A stretch of DNA of 27,150 nucleotides, taken from assembly GCA_028711925.1 (NCBI GenBank), contig JAQTRH010000001.1, positions 1 through 27,150 of the forward strand, written 5' to 3'. Every line of letters starts with the position of its first letter. Position 1 is the stretch's first letter. Made by a program: the position numbers and the translations under genes. This DNA comes from Candidatus Nanoarchaeia archaeon (GTDB taxonomy: Archaea > Nanobdellota > Nanobdellia > Woesearchaeales > CG1-02-33-12). This document shows positions 7,814 to 14,250 of the stretch, piece after piece. Under the pieces are notes generated by a model. It saw only the letters and a program-made list of their open reading frames with translations. It made no database searches and was not told the DNA's origin.

Positions 7814-8892
7814 AAATTAAAAAGAGATTTATTAAATTTCTCATTTGTGTTAATCAGCCTGCGGTCATACACATTGGATATATCATTAAATATTGAATAG
7901 AGGATAGGATTTGAATCTCTATACTGGTTCGCCAGTTCTCTGGGATTTTTCTCAACACCAATTGCTTTTCTTATCCCTTTACCTACTATGTTCTGCACAT
8001 TGTAAGTGTAGTTTTCTATTTGGTTCACACTGTTGAACAAGGAATCTATAGCATAACTCTGCTTGTTTAGTGGATCATAAATCGGTTTTGTTATCCTGAT
8101 AAAATCAAGTATTCTCTTTGTTTTATCTATAAGTTCCTCAGAAGTAAAGGTATAAATTGATATTATCTTCTCTATTTTTTCAAGTTTTGGATCAATTTTT
8201 AGGTAATCAATAAAATTTTCTTCATTTAAGTGTAAATTGTGCACTAGCCTATCTCTTTTTCTCTCTGAGTCTTCAATTAGATTTTTTATCCTAAAATATC
8301 CATTTTCAGAAGCCTTCATTGAACCAAACTTTCTCTTTGCTAGATTATAATCTCTTATAACTTTCTCAAGTTTTTCATTTAGATAATTATGTACAGTAAT
8401 TCTTTTATCCATATCGGATGTCTTTCTTCTTCTATTATTAACCAGGCCTTTATACCTCTTGTTTAACTCAGTTGTCATTGAAAGAAGGGTTAAATTTATC
8501 TCTGAAAGATGGTTCTCTCCCAAAGTCATTATTTCATCAATTGTGTAATTTTTTCCAAAGACATTAATTTTAAAAAAATCAATTACACCATAACCTGCTT
8601 TATGAAATACTGACTTTCCTCTTATTAATTGTCTTTTGAATGCATAATTTATATTCTTAAGTTCTTTTGCTTGTCCAATTATATAAACCAAGTTTCCATC
8701 TGAATTCTTGGAAACTAAATTATTGTTTGCACTAATGGCTTGTCTTTTTTCATTTAGTAATTCTTCCATTTTAGATGTTTCGTTTGGTTCTGAATAAGCT
8801 TTTTGTTCATTTTCATTGTCCTCAACTAATTTCCATATATCTGATTCAGCTTCCTGCCTTCCATTATCATTTTCCTCTGAACTTGTTTTCAT
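7810..8892 (-). CDS. Unknown 360-aa soluble helical protein of the six-gene operon
   Basis: No family is recognised. The first 60 residues are acidic and low in complexity, probably disordered. From about 65 on the protein is alpha-helical with several charged heptad-like stretches, such as the region with YLNEKLEKVIRDYNLAKRKF, and a compact end with GKGIRKAIGVEKNPRELANQYRD. No signal peptide or membrane helix is visible, so it is likely cytoplasmic. A strong Shine-Dalgarno GAGGAGGT at 8900-8907 stands 7 bases before the ATG and decides the start; another ATG directly at the SD is in a different frame. Its TGA overlaps the next ATG. It may be the cytoplasmic partner of the membrane proteins in the operon (inference). 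Confidence 0.75.
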   Translation of the reverse strand: MKTSSEENDNGRQEAESDIWKLVEDNENEQKAYSEPNETSKMEELLNEKRQAISANNNLVSKNSDGNLVYIIGQAKELKNINYAFKRQLIRGKSVFHKAGYGVIDFFKINVFGKNYTIDEIMTLGENHLSEINLTLLSMTTELNKRYKGLVNNRRRKTSDMDKRITVHNYLNEKLEKVIRDYNLAKRKFGSMKASENGYFRIKNLIEDSERKRDRLVHNLHLNEENFIDYLKIDPKLEKIEKIISIYTFTSEELIDKTKRILDFIRITKPIYDPLNKQSYAIDSLFNSVNQIENYTYNVQNIVGKGIRKAIGVEKNPRELANQYRDSNPILYSIFNDISNVYDRRLINTNEKFNKSLFNL

Positions 8893-8899
8893 TTTTCAT

Positions 8900-8907
8900 A
8901 CCTCCTC
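8900..8907 (-). promoter_or_regulatory. Shine-Dalgarno of the 360-aa gene
   Basis: GAGGAGGT on the minus strand, 7 bases before the ATG at 8892. It is one of the strongest ribosome binding sites in the window and lies in the 13-base intergenic gap. Confidence 0.7.
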
Positions 8908-9124
8908 ATTTATAATCAAGATTATTATACATTATTTTTTCAATTCCTTTTTGTTTTTCTATACTCTTGGTTACCCTTTCATCAATGGTTTGATAATAAG
9001 CGTGGTTTGCATAATTTGAAATCTTAATCTCAGATTCAATAGTTTTGTTTTCACATCCTCCACCCATGTAATAACCAAGACTAAAACAGATAAAGCCAAA
9101 GAGAAATTTTCTAATAAGACTCAT
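8906..9124 (-). CDS. Small membrane-anchored protein (72 aa)
   Basis: An N-terminal hydrophobic helix at about 7-23 follows a basic start (MSLIRKF), then GGGCEN. The Cys directly after the hydrophobic stretch resembles a lipid-attachment site, but GGGC is a poor lipobox, so an uncleaved anchor is equally possible. The remaining 45 residues are charged and helical. The start overlaps the end of the upstream lipoprotein gene by 14 bases, and GGGAGG at 9133-9138 lies 8 bases before the ATG, supporting real translation. No homologue is recognised. Confidence 0.7.
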   Translation of the reverse strand: MSLIRKFLFGFICFSLGYYMGGGCENKTIESEIKISNYANHAYYQTIDERVTKSIEKQKGIEKIMYNNLDYK

Positions 9125-9629
9125 TTGAATTGCCTCCCTTGTCTAAATAATTATTAATTTTTTTTTCTAGGTTTTTGTAAAAGCTGTCAACCCTGGGTTT
9201 TTGCTTATCAAGAAAATCAAGAATTTTGCTGTACTTATTTTTTAGCTCGTCCTTTATTAAAGGTTCTATTATCTTTATCTTTCTTTCATAAGGCATTTCA
9301 TTGATTCTTTCTTCAATAGTTTCATCATTCATCATGTTTATTATTTCTTTTCCATAACCATTTTCAATTCCGATCTTGCTTATTTTTATGATGTAATCCG
9401 GATAATAATTTGGATTTTTGTTTATTATTTCAAGACTGTGCTCTAAAAGCTCACTGATATCATTACCTGTTTTTCCATAAGCTGGACATTCTTCTTCTGC
9501 CACATAAATCACCTTTTCTTGTATTATTGGCTTTGCATAATTTTTGTCTGTATTTTCTGCAAAAAAACAACCTGTTAAGCCAATTGCTCCTGCCAAAAAA
9601 AATGTTGATATTGTCGTTTTGATACCCAT
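9111..9629 (-). CDS. Predicted lipoprotein, first gene of the six-gene operon
   Basis: 172 aa. The N-terminus has a short basic start, a hydrophobic stretch at about 6-20 and a good lipobox LTGC with Cys21, predicting lipid anchoring to the outer face of the membrane. The mature part is Glu/Lys/Ile-rich and helical and lacks a recognisable domain; CPAYG near residue 54 holds its only other Cys. The ATG lies about 27 bases after a TATA box, so the operon transcript is probably leaderless. Five genes follow in the same direction with overlaps or gaps of at most 13 bases. Confidence 0.75.
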   Translation of the reverse strand: MGIKTTISTFFLAGAIGLTGCFFAENTDKNYAKPIIQEKVIYVAEEECPAYGKTGNDISELLEHSLEIINKNPNYYPDYIIKISKIGIENGYGKEIINMMNDETIEERINEMPYERKIKIIEPLIKDELKNKYSKILDFLDKQKPRVDSFYKNLEKKINNYLDKGGNSNESY

Positions 9630-9650
9630 ATTAATTAGGTTATAGCAATA

Positions 9651-9663
9651 AGTTTTAATAAGA
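9651..9663 (-). promoter_or_regulatory. TATA box of the six-gene operon
   Basis: On the minus strand TCTTATTAAAACT is centred about 27 bases before the ATG at 9629. The segment TATTAAAACTTATTG closely resembles the box before the tRNA-Pro gene (ATTTAAAACTTATTG). No other promoter is evident inside the operon. Confidence 0.55.
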
Positions 9664-9737
9664 ATTGCTGAAAAAAAACTTGATAATTTCCGCTTTTTTT
9701 GAATTTAATTGATATTTTATTGAAAGTTATTCAGAAA

Positions 9738-9749
9738 GATATAAAAACT
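9738..9749 (+). promoter_or_regulatory. TATA box of the DUF357 gene
   Basis: GATATAAAAACT is centred about 27 bases before the ATG at 9771, the spacing of a leaderless archaeal promoter. It diverges from the promoter of the six-gene operon, within a 141-base gap that holds no other feature I can see. Confidence 0.6.
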
Positions 9750-9770
9750 AGTTTGTTCAATTAATAGAAT

Positions 9771-10058
9771 ATGAGAACAATAACTGAAGAAAAGCTGAAT
9801 CATTATTTTGATATTACAGGCCAGGCCTTAAAAAAAGCCAAGCAAAACATAACAAAAGACTTATCCAAAAAAGGTTTTGCTAATGACTTTCTTGATATGG
9901 CCCAGAGGTATTATGATGATGCAAACTACTTCAAGGAAAAAAATGATTATGTTAACGCCTTTGCAGCGTTAAGCTACGCACACGGATGGTTAGATGCAGG
10001 CGCAAGAATTAAATTATTCAACGTGAATGATTCTAGACTATTCACTGTGGATGATTAA
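9771..10058 (+). CDS. DUF357 family protein
   Basis: 95 aa, all helical. The C-terminal half has the archaeal DUF357 signature: a DAxxF helix (YYDDANYFKEKNDYVNAFAA) followed by LSYAHGWLDAGARIKLF. The family is nearly confined to archaea; its function is not established and it is often a stand-alone small protein. The start is set by the TATA box 27 bases upstream. The 3' end overlaps the convergent DUF1461 gene by 17 bases. Confidence 0.85.
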   Translation: MRTITEEKLNHYFDITGQALKKAKQNITKDLSKKGFANDFLDMAQRYYDDANYFKEKNDYVNAFAALSYAHGWLDAGARIKLFNVNDSRLFTVDD

Positions 10059-10620
10059 TAACCATAGATATAAGATGAATGATTAATGCAATAAACACTG
10101 ATAAAGCAATAGTTGCGATAAAAAAATTCTGAAAAAAAGACTGCTGATAAACCTGGATCATCAGAGAACTGGGTAAAAATTGCCAGTTGCCCTGCGGAAA
10201 AAAAATTAAATGAAATAATTTAAAAAACGTGTTAAAAAATAGTGATGTGATAATACATAAAAAACCAATAAAGAAAATTATTAAAGTGGATTTCTTAATG
10301 TGATTAATTTTTATTTTTCTTTTGTAAACCAAAACAAAAAATGCAATTGAAAAAATAATAAAAATAAACTCCTCAAGCAGGATAAGATTTCTTACATCTT
10401 TCATGTGAGATTTTTCATCATCACTGAAATCAACATCCAGCTCTGAACTGAGCCCAGTTATATATTTAGTGACATTCTTATTAATTTCAAGAAAATAAGG
10501 GTTATCATTGTATTCTTCTATGAGTTTTTTATGAAAGTGATTACAATTCAAAAGAATATTGAATGAAAGAAGTATCAAAAAAAACGCAATCAAAAGCCCT
10601 ATTAAAAAATCTTTTTTCAT
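10042..10620 (-). CDS. DUF1461 family integral membrane protein
   Basis: 192 aa with about four membrane helices: 6-24, 80-99, 110-130 and 164-188. Two family landmarks are visible: FSDDEKSHMKDVRNL (about 65-79), just before the second helix, and FKLFHLIFFPQGNWQF (about 133-148), corresponding to the conserved FHxxFFxxxxWxF region. DUF1461 (TIGR01906) is an uncharacterised membrane family. Its ATG overlaps the TAA of the Cbf5 gene by one base (TAATG), so it is probably translated by coupling at the end of the translation operon. Confidence 0.8.
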   Translation of the reverse strand: MKKDFLIGLLIAFFLILLSFNILLNCNHFHKKLIEEYNDNPYFLEINKNVTKYITGLSSELDVDFSDDEKSHMKDVRNLILLEEFIFIIFSIAFFVLVYKRKIKINHIKKSTLIIFFIGFLCIITSLFFNTFFKLFHLIFFPQGNWQFLPSSLMIQVYQQSFFQNFFIATIALSVFIALIIHLISMVINHPQ

Positions 10621-11618
10621 TATGATTTCTCAATCTTAGGATATGTTCCTGGAAGCATAAAAACCTTGTCTGTCTTAACAGCAAGCCCTTTCTCACCAAG
10701 CATCTCTTTTGAGCTCATCTTTGCAATTCCATAACAAATAAGCTCTTTTTTCAAAGTCATAACTGCAACAATATCCTGCTTTTCTATTCCTGAATCTAAC
10801 TGAGATATTCCTGGAAGATTAAGGTTTGCCCCATGGCATAAGCTGTCTACGGCGCTGTCAAGAACATAAATCTTTAAAAGATGCTCTACTGCCTCTTCAA
10901 TTGGCTGTATGCAATATCTGATATATTTTTCATTTTTTTCTTCGTTAAAATAATAAAATGCATCTGTCAAGTCCTGCATTGTAACAAGGTTAGTTAATTC
11001 ATTGAATGGCCCGGCCTTTGTTCTTCTAAGCTCTACCATATGCGCTCCGCATCCAAGCTGCTTTCCTATATCATGTATCAGTTTTCTTATGTATGTTCCT
11101 GCCTCGCATCCAACTTTAAAAAGAACATCCCTTTCATTAATCTCCATTATATCAATATAATAAACGCTTCTCTGCCTTTTCCTTCTTTTTACAGCGCTTT
11201 TTATAGGAGGAATCTGGTCTATCCTGCCAACAAATTTGCTGCACACTTCAGTTATCTTGTTTTCAGAGACATCTTTATGAACATGCATTAAAGCAATGTA
11301 CTCTTTTCCTGCTGTAAGGAGCAACTGAACAACACGTGTTGCTCTCCCAATTGCCAATGGAAGCACGCCTGTAACTCCTGGATCAAGAGTTCCTGAATGC
11401 CCTGCCTTGGATATGCTGAGAATTTTTTGCACATAATCGCTTACCTGGTGGCTTGTAGGGCCAGATGGCTTGTCTATATTGACTATTCCATAATTTATCA
11501 GCTCTTTGACAGGCATGTTCTCTGGAATACAACCAAATTTATCGCTTGTTTCAGCTTTTTTCCTGATTAGAATTTGTCTTTTATGCTTTTCAAAAGGCAA
11601 AAGGTTATTTTTTTCCAT
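10620..11618 (-). CDS. Cbf5-type tRNA/rRNA pseudouridine synthase
   Basis: Archaeal Cbf5, the catalytic subunit of H/ACA RNPs (with Nop10, Gar1 and L7Ae) and also able to make tRNA pseudouridine 55. GYIVNIDKP-type entry (YGIVNIDKPSGPTSHQV) leads to GHSGTLDPGVTGVLPLAIGRATR with catalytic Asp79, numbered from the ATG at 11618. GCEAGTYIRKLIHDIG follows in the catalytic fold. The end, with LMPGTYPK-like VFMLPGTYPK, belongs to the PUA domain (about 250-328). Length 332 aa is normal. The ATG at 11618 is preferred to a TTG at 11636. A TATA-like ATTAAATAAT at about 11637-11646 could give it its own transcript. It follows the L31e gene by 37 bases. Confidence 0.95.
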   Translation of the reverse strand: MEKNNLLPFEKHKRQILIRKKAETSDKFGCIPENMPVKELINYGIVNIDKPSGPTSHQVSDYVQKILSISKAGHSGTLDPGVTGVLPLAIGRATRVVQLLLTAGKEYIALMHVHKDVSENKITEVCSKFVGRIDQIPPIKSAVKRRKRQRSVYYIDIMEINERDVLFKVGCEAGTYIRKLIHDIGKQLGCGAHMVELRRTKAGPFNELTNLVTMQDLTDAFYYFNEEKNEKYIRYCIQPIEEAVEHLLKIYVLDSAVDSLCHGANLNLPGISQLDSGIEKQDIVAVMTLKKELICYGIAKMSSKEMLGEKGLAVKTDKVFMLPGTYPKIEKS

Positions 11619-11655
11619 AAAAAAAAGATTATTCAATTATTTAATAAGGTTTTGA

Positions 11656-12234
11656 TTATTTAGAATTAGTTTTTGGCTTTTCCACCTTTTCCTTGGTTTC
11701 TTTTTTAATTACATCAGTTGCAGTTTCTGTTTTTTCTTCTTTTTTTGGTTTATCTTGTTTTTCAGGTTCTTCTTTTAATTTATTTTCAGCTGGTTTGTTT
11801 TCCTGCTCTTTTGCTTCTTTCTTTTGCTCTGTTTTATCTTCAGGTTGTTTTTTATCTTCCTTCTTTGCTGTTTTGTCTTTATCTTCTTTCTTTTCCTCAG
11901 GTTTTTCTGTTTTTTTTGCATTCTTTTTCTCTTTTTCTGGCTTTTCAACAGGAGCTCCTACCAGCTCTGCTTTAACCAATCCATCATCATACTTTTCAAC
12001 CTTTACCTTTACCTTATGCGGCGGGTTTTTAATGCCATTCTCCCACACTTTTAAGTTTAAATATTTCCCTAATTTGACGTTGTCTGACTTCATATGTTTG
12101 ATTAGAAATTCTTTTACAGCAGAGATTGTTTTTTTTGCTCTCTTGTATTTGGGAGTCTTCTGAAACTCTTTTCTAAGAGGGATAACATACTCCCTTTCAA
12201 TTACTATTTTTGACTTTTCCTCTTTCTTTGCCAT
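11656..12234 (-). CDS. rpl31e: Ribosomal protein L31e with long Lys/Glu-rich C-terminal tail
   Basis: Large-subunit protein found only in archaea and eukaryotes, near the tunnel exit. The core spans residues about 10-97: EREYVIPLRKEFQKTPKYKR, RAKKTISAVKEFLIKHMKS, VKLGKYLNLKVWENGIKNPP and VKVKVEKYDDGLVKAELVG. Usual length is 80-95 aa, but here about 95 further residues follow, almost all K, E, P, D, Q and T, predicted disordered. The ATG at 12234 (MAKKEEK) is chosen because an ATG at 12264 would lie inside the L39e gene; the chosen start is 2 bases after the L39e stop. The tail shares a DKDKTA...KEDK pattern with the S19e tail in the same operon. Confidence 0.93.
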   Translation of the reverse strand: MAKKEEKSKIVIEREYVIPLRKEFQKTPKYKRAKKTISAVKEFLIKHMKSDNVKLGKYLNLKVWENGIKNPPHKVKVKVEKYDDGLVKAELVGAPVEKPEKEKKNAKKTEKPEEKKEDKDKTAKKEDKKQPEDKTEQKKEAKEQENKPAENKLKEEPEKQDKPKKEEKTETATDVIKKETKEKVEKPKTNSK

Positions 12235-12236
12235 TT

Positions 12237-12410
12237 TTATGCCTTTGTCTTTGTTCTTCTCCAAGAGCGCTTAATCTCAGTATGCCTTCCTGGATGAACT
12301 TTCCTTCCCTTTCCATAAATTTTCATAACAGTCCAAAAAGGGGCCCACCTGGTTTGCTTATTGAGTTTAGCTAATCTCAGCTTTCTGCTTAAATGCTTGT
12401 ATTTTGCCAT
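12237..12410 (-). CDS. rpl39e: Ribosomal protein L39e (57 aa)
   Basis: A short gene between PDCD5 and L31e. The translation starts MAKYKHLSRKLRLAKLNKQ and ends SWRRTKTKA, which are the ends of L39e (KxLxxKLRLAKAxKQNR...RRxWRRTKLKx). L39e lines the ribosomal exit tunnel. The usual length is about 51 aa; here the middle is longer by about six residues (region KIYGKGRKVHPGRHTEIKR). The start is 1 base after the PDCD5 stop and the end 2 bases before L31e, the classic archaeal order. Confidence 0.94.
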   Translation of the reverse strand: MAKYKHLSRKLRLAKLNKQTRWAPFWTVMKIYGKGRKVHPGRHTEIKRSWRRTKTKA

Positions 12411-12411
12411 T

Positions 12412-12729
12412 TTATTTCCTTATAATCTTGAATCTGTCTTTTTTTGGTTGTATTCTCTTAAGCAGGTTTTTCAGTGCCTCATCATCAACTTTATTTATCC
12501 TTCCTGTGCTGATTGCCTGCCCTAAAAGTGTAATGAGCTGAATTGCAAGCTCTGGATGAGCTGTTTTTATGTTTCCATACCTTTCAAGCGCTTTTTTGGT
12601 AAGTGCTCTTTTTACCATTGATTCCAGCTGCATTATCTGTTGCTGAAATTGATAGTCATCCGAGCTGTTTTGCTGTTGTTTTTTAAGTTCCTCAAGTTTT
12701 TTTCTTTTTATCTCCTCGATATCATTCAT
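12412..12729 (-). CDS. PDCD5-type DNA-binding protein
   Basis: 105 aa, helical. The N-terminal helix ELKKQQQ and the core QLESMVKRALTKKALERYGNIKTAHPELAIQLITLLGQAISTGRI, read as separate blocks, match the archaeal PDCD5/DUF122 family, as does the end with PKKDRFKIIRK. Members are small proteins proposed to bind DNA or chaperonin; the archaeal role is unsettled. The ATG overlaps the S19e TGA (ATGA), and the gene order S19e-PDCD5-L39e-L31e is conserved in archaea. Confidence 0.92.
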   Translation of the reverse strand: MNDIEEIKRKKLEELKKQQQNSSDDYQFQQQIMQLESMVKRALTKKALERYGNIKTAHPELAIQLITLLGQAISTGRINKVDDEALKNLLKRIQPKKDRFKIIRK

Positions 12730-13301
12730 TTTTGCTTTGATTTATCATCAATTTTATCTTCCTTTGATGCTTTTTCAGCTGTTTTATCTTTATCTTGCTG
12801 GCTTTTTTTCTTATCAATAGTTTCAGTTTGCTTTATTTCTTTTTCTTTTTTTGTTTCTGGTTGTTTTTCAGGTTTCTTGCCTGCAATTTTAGCCGCAACT
12901 TTGTCGAGAAGAGATACTCCCTTGGGAGATATTATTCTGCCCTTATGGATTCCTTTTTCTTCTTTCTTTACAAGCTCTGCCTGCTCAAGCTGCTGGAATA
13001 TCAGCCTTATTATTTTTCCAGAAGCGCGGCAAAACTTTTCTGGCTTCACTCCCCTGTTCTTTTTACCGCCATACTTCTGCCTTAATTTTGATACTCCTAC
13101 AGGCCCATTTTTTTTTATTGTTCTTAATATAGCAGCAGCTCTTACATACCACCAGTCATCCCTTGCTGGGGGTCTCTCCTTATGAGCGCCTGTTTTAACA
13201 AACTCTGCCCATTGGGGTGGCTTTATAAACTCAATTTTTTTCAATTCTAAGGCAGTTTCCTCTATTAAATCATTTTGAGGAACATTATAAATGTTTTTCA
13301 T
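12726..13301 (-). CDS. rps19e: Ribosomal protein S19e with Lys-rich C-terminal tail
   Basis: Small-subunit protein of archaea and eukaryotes. The family blocks are YNVPQNDLIEETALELK, PPQWAEFVKTGAHKERPP, WWYVRAAAILRTI, GPVGVSKLRQKYGG, and the region with KPEKFCRASGKIIRLIFQQLE, ending with GRIISPKGVSLLDKVAAKI. The core is about 141 residues, the usual size, and is followed by a 50-residue Lys/Glu/Asp/Gln tail. Two ATGs are possible, 13307 and 13301; the Shine-Dalgarno GGAGGT abuts the first and stands 6 bases before the second, so 13301 is chosen. First gene of the operon running to DUF1461. Confidence 0.94.
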   Translation of the reverse strand: MKNIYNVPQNDLIEETALELKKIEFIKPPQWAEFVKTGAHKERPPARDDWWYVRAAAILRTIKKNGPVGVSKLRQKYGGKKNRGVKPEKFCRASGKIIRLIFQQLEQAELVKKEEKGIHKGRIISPKGVSLLDKVAAKIAGKKPEKQPETKKEKEIKQTETIDKKKSQQDKDKTAEKASKEDKIDDKSKQK

Positions 13302-13307
13302 CAGCAT

Positions 13308-13313
13308 ACCTCC
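13308..13313 (-). promoter_or_regulatory. Shine-Dalgarno of S19e
   Basis: GGAGGT on the minus strand. With 6 bases to the ATG at 13301 and none to the ATG at 13307, it decides the start. Its presence also implies a leadered mRNA, and AT-rich boxes such as CATTTAAAAAA near 13363-13373 are candidate promoters. Confidence 0.65.
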
Positions 13314-13549
13314 GTTATTTTGCCTTTCTAAGCTAAAATAAAGGCTTAAAAGCTCTTAAAAGTTTTTTTAAATGATTTAGTTTAAAAAAGAACTTTTAAA
13401 CCTGTTAAATAAACTTCATTTAATCTTGATATATAAAATACAGGGAAAAAACAGTTATTTAAAAAGCTTTTTATTTGTAACCGTATAATTTGGTTTATTT
13501 GATCTTTTAAGAAGGTTAAAATTATTAAAAAATAAATTAAAAAGAATCC
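13314..13549. other. AT-rich intergenic region, no gene seen
   Basis: About 236 bases between the S19e operon and Dph2. It holds several TATA-like stretches (for example around 13363-13373 on minus and 13429-13441 on plus) but no convincing reading frame or RNA fold. The S19e promoter must lie here; which box is used cannot be decided by eye. Confidence 0.4.
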
Positions 13550-14215
13550 TTATCTTAAATCACCTATATTGATTATTGACCTTTCTAGTTTAATTGAATC
13601 GTCCATTGCTATCCTGGGACAGGCAGTATTTATGAAACACTCAATAAAAGGAAAATTTTCAAGCTGGGTGAAATCGATTGTATCAAATAATATAAAGTAA
13701 AAGTTTTTTTCTTTAAAGCTTTTTTTCAGTTCAAAGGCCTTCTCAAGATTTTTTTGGCCGGGCTTTGTTGTTAATATAACTCCTATTTCATTTGAACTGA
13801 AGAACCTAATCAAAGCGCCCTTCTTTTTTTTGTTAATCTTTTCTGCTTCCTTAAAATCAATTTTTTTAAGATTTTTTGTTATTGGATTAAAAACAAAAAC
13901 ATCTTTTTTTGTGTCCAGAGAAATTGCTATCGGGTGAAAATCGCCCGTTCCAATATAAAGGAATGCATCAACTCTCTCTTTAACTGAAGATGCTGCCAAT
14001 ACATCGCACCCAAGAACCTGCCCAGGATAAGCTGTATGACTTCCCTTCCCAACAAAAACTGTTTTTTTATGTTTTTCAAGCTCTTTTTTTATATTTTTTA
14101 AATGTTCAATGAACTGAATTGTTGCAACTAAGCCGATTTTTTCTGGAAGTTTAGAAGCAGTCTTTTCAATAAAAATAGGCTTATTGTATCTTGCTTCAAC
14201 AAACATTAATTTCAT
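13550..14215 (-). CDS. dph2: Dph2-like diphthamide synthesis protein lacking the N-terminal domain
   Basis: Archaeal Dph2 uses a three-Cys iron-sulfur cluster to put the 3-amino-3-carboxypropyl group of SAM on EF-2 His. This 221-aa protein matches the middle and last domains: VGLVATIQ-type start (KIGLVATIQFIEHL), YPGQVLGCDV with C70, FLYIGTGDFHPIAISL, and the C-terminal NTACPRIAMDD with C199. Full archaeal Dph2 is about 340 aa; the first domain of about 100 residues with the first cluster Cys is absent, and the gap upstream is only 35 bases to the DUF58 gene, with no trace of it. Either the missing domain is encoded elsewhere or the chemistry is altered or lost. A TATA box (14236-14246) about 26 bases before the ATG supports the start. 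Confidence 0.85.
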   Translation of the reverse strand: MKLMFVEARYNKPIFIEKTASKLPEKIGLVATIQFIEHLKNIKKELEKHKKTVFVGKGSHTAYPGQVLGCDVLAASSVKERVDAFLYIGTGDFHPIAISLDTKKDVFVFNPITKNLKKIDFKEAEKINKKKKGALIRFFSSNEIGVILTTKPGQKNLEKAFELKKSFKEKNFYFILFDTIDFTQLENFPFIECFINTACPRIAMDDSIKLERSIINIGDLR

Positions 14216-14235
14216 TTCAATAGAGATATCTTAAT

Positions 14236-14246
14236 GATTTTTAAAT
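14236..14246 (-). promoter_or_regulatory. TATA box of the Dph2-like gene
   Basis: On the minus strand ATTTAAAAATC is centred about 26 bases before the ATG at 14215, within the 35-base gap to the DUF58 gene. It shows that the short Dph2 has its own start and is not a fragment fused to upstream coding. Confidence 0.5.
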
Positions 14247-14250
14247 TGTT

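Noticed and set aside
7810..8892. Resemblance of the 360-aa helical protein to TelA-type or phage tail proteins
   Set aside because: Only general helical composition agrees; no motif of those families could be pointed to.
12235..12264. Upstream ATG at 12264 for L31e
   Set aside because: It would lie inside the L39e coding sequence and add a non-family extension; ATG at 12234 fits the family and the spacing.
11693..13185. Long Ser/Phe/Leu-rich plus-strand reading frames opposite L31e and S19e
   Set aside because: They are complements of the Lys/Glu-rich tails and codon patterns on the other strand; no start signals or domains, and the true genes are on the minus strand.
13429..13441. Plus-strand TATA-like GATATATAAAATA as promoter of a small RNA
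   Set aside because: No reading frame, conserved fold or terminator follows; AT-rich DNA gives such boxes by chance.
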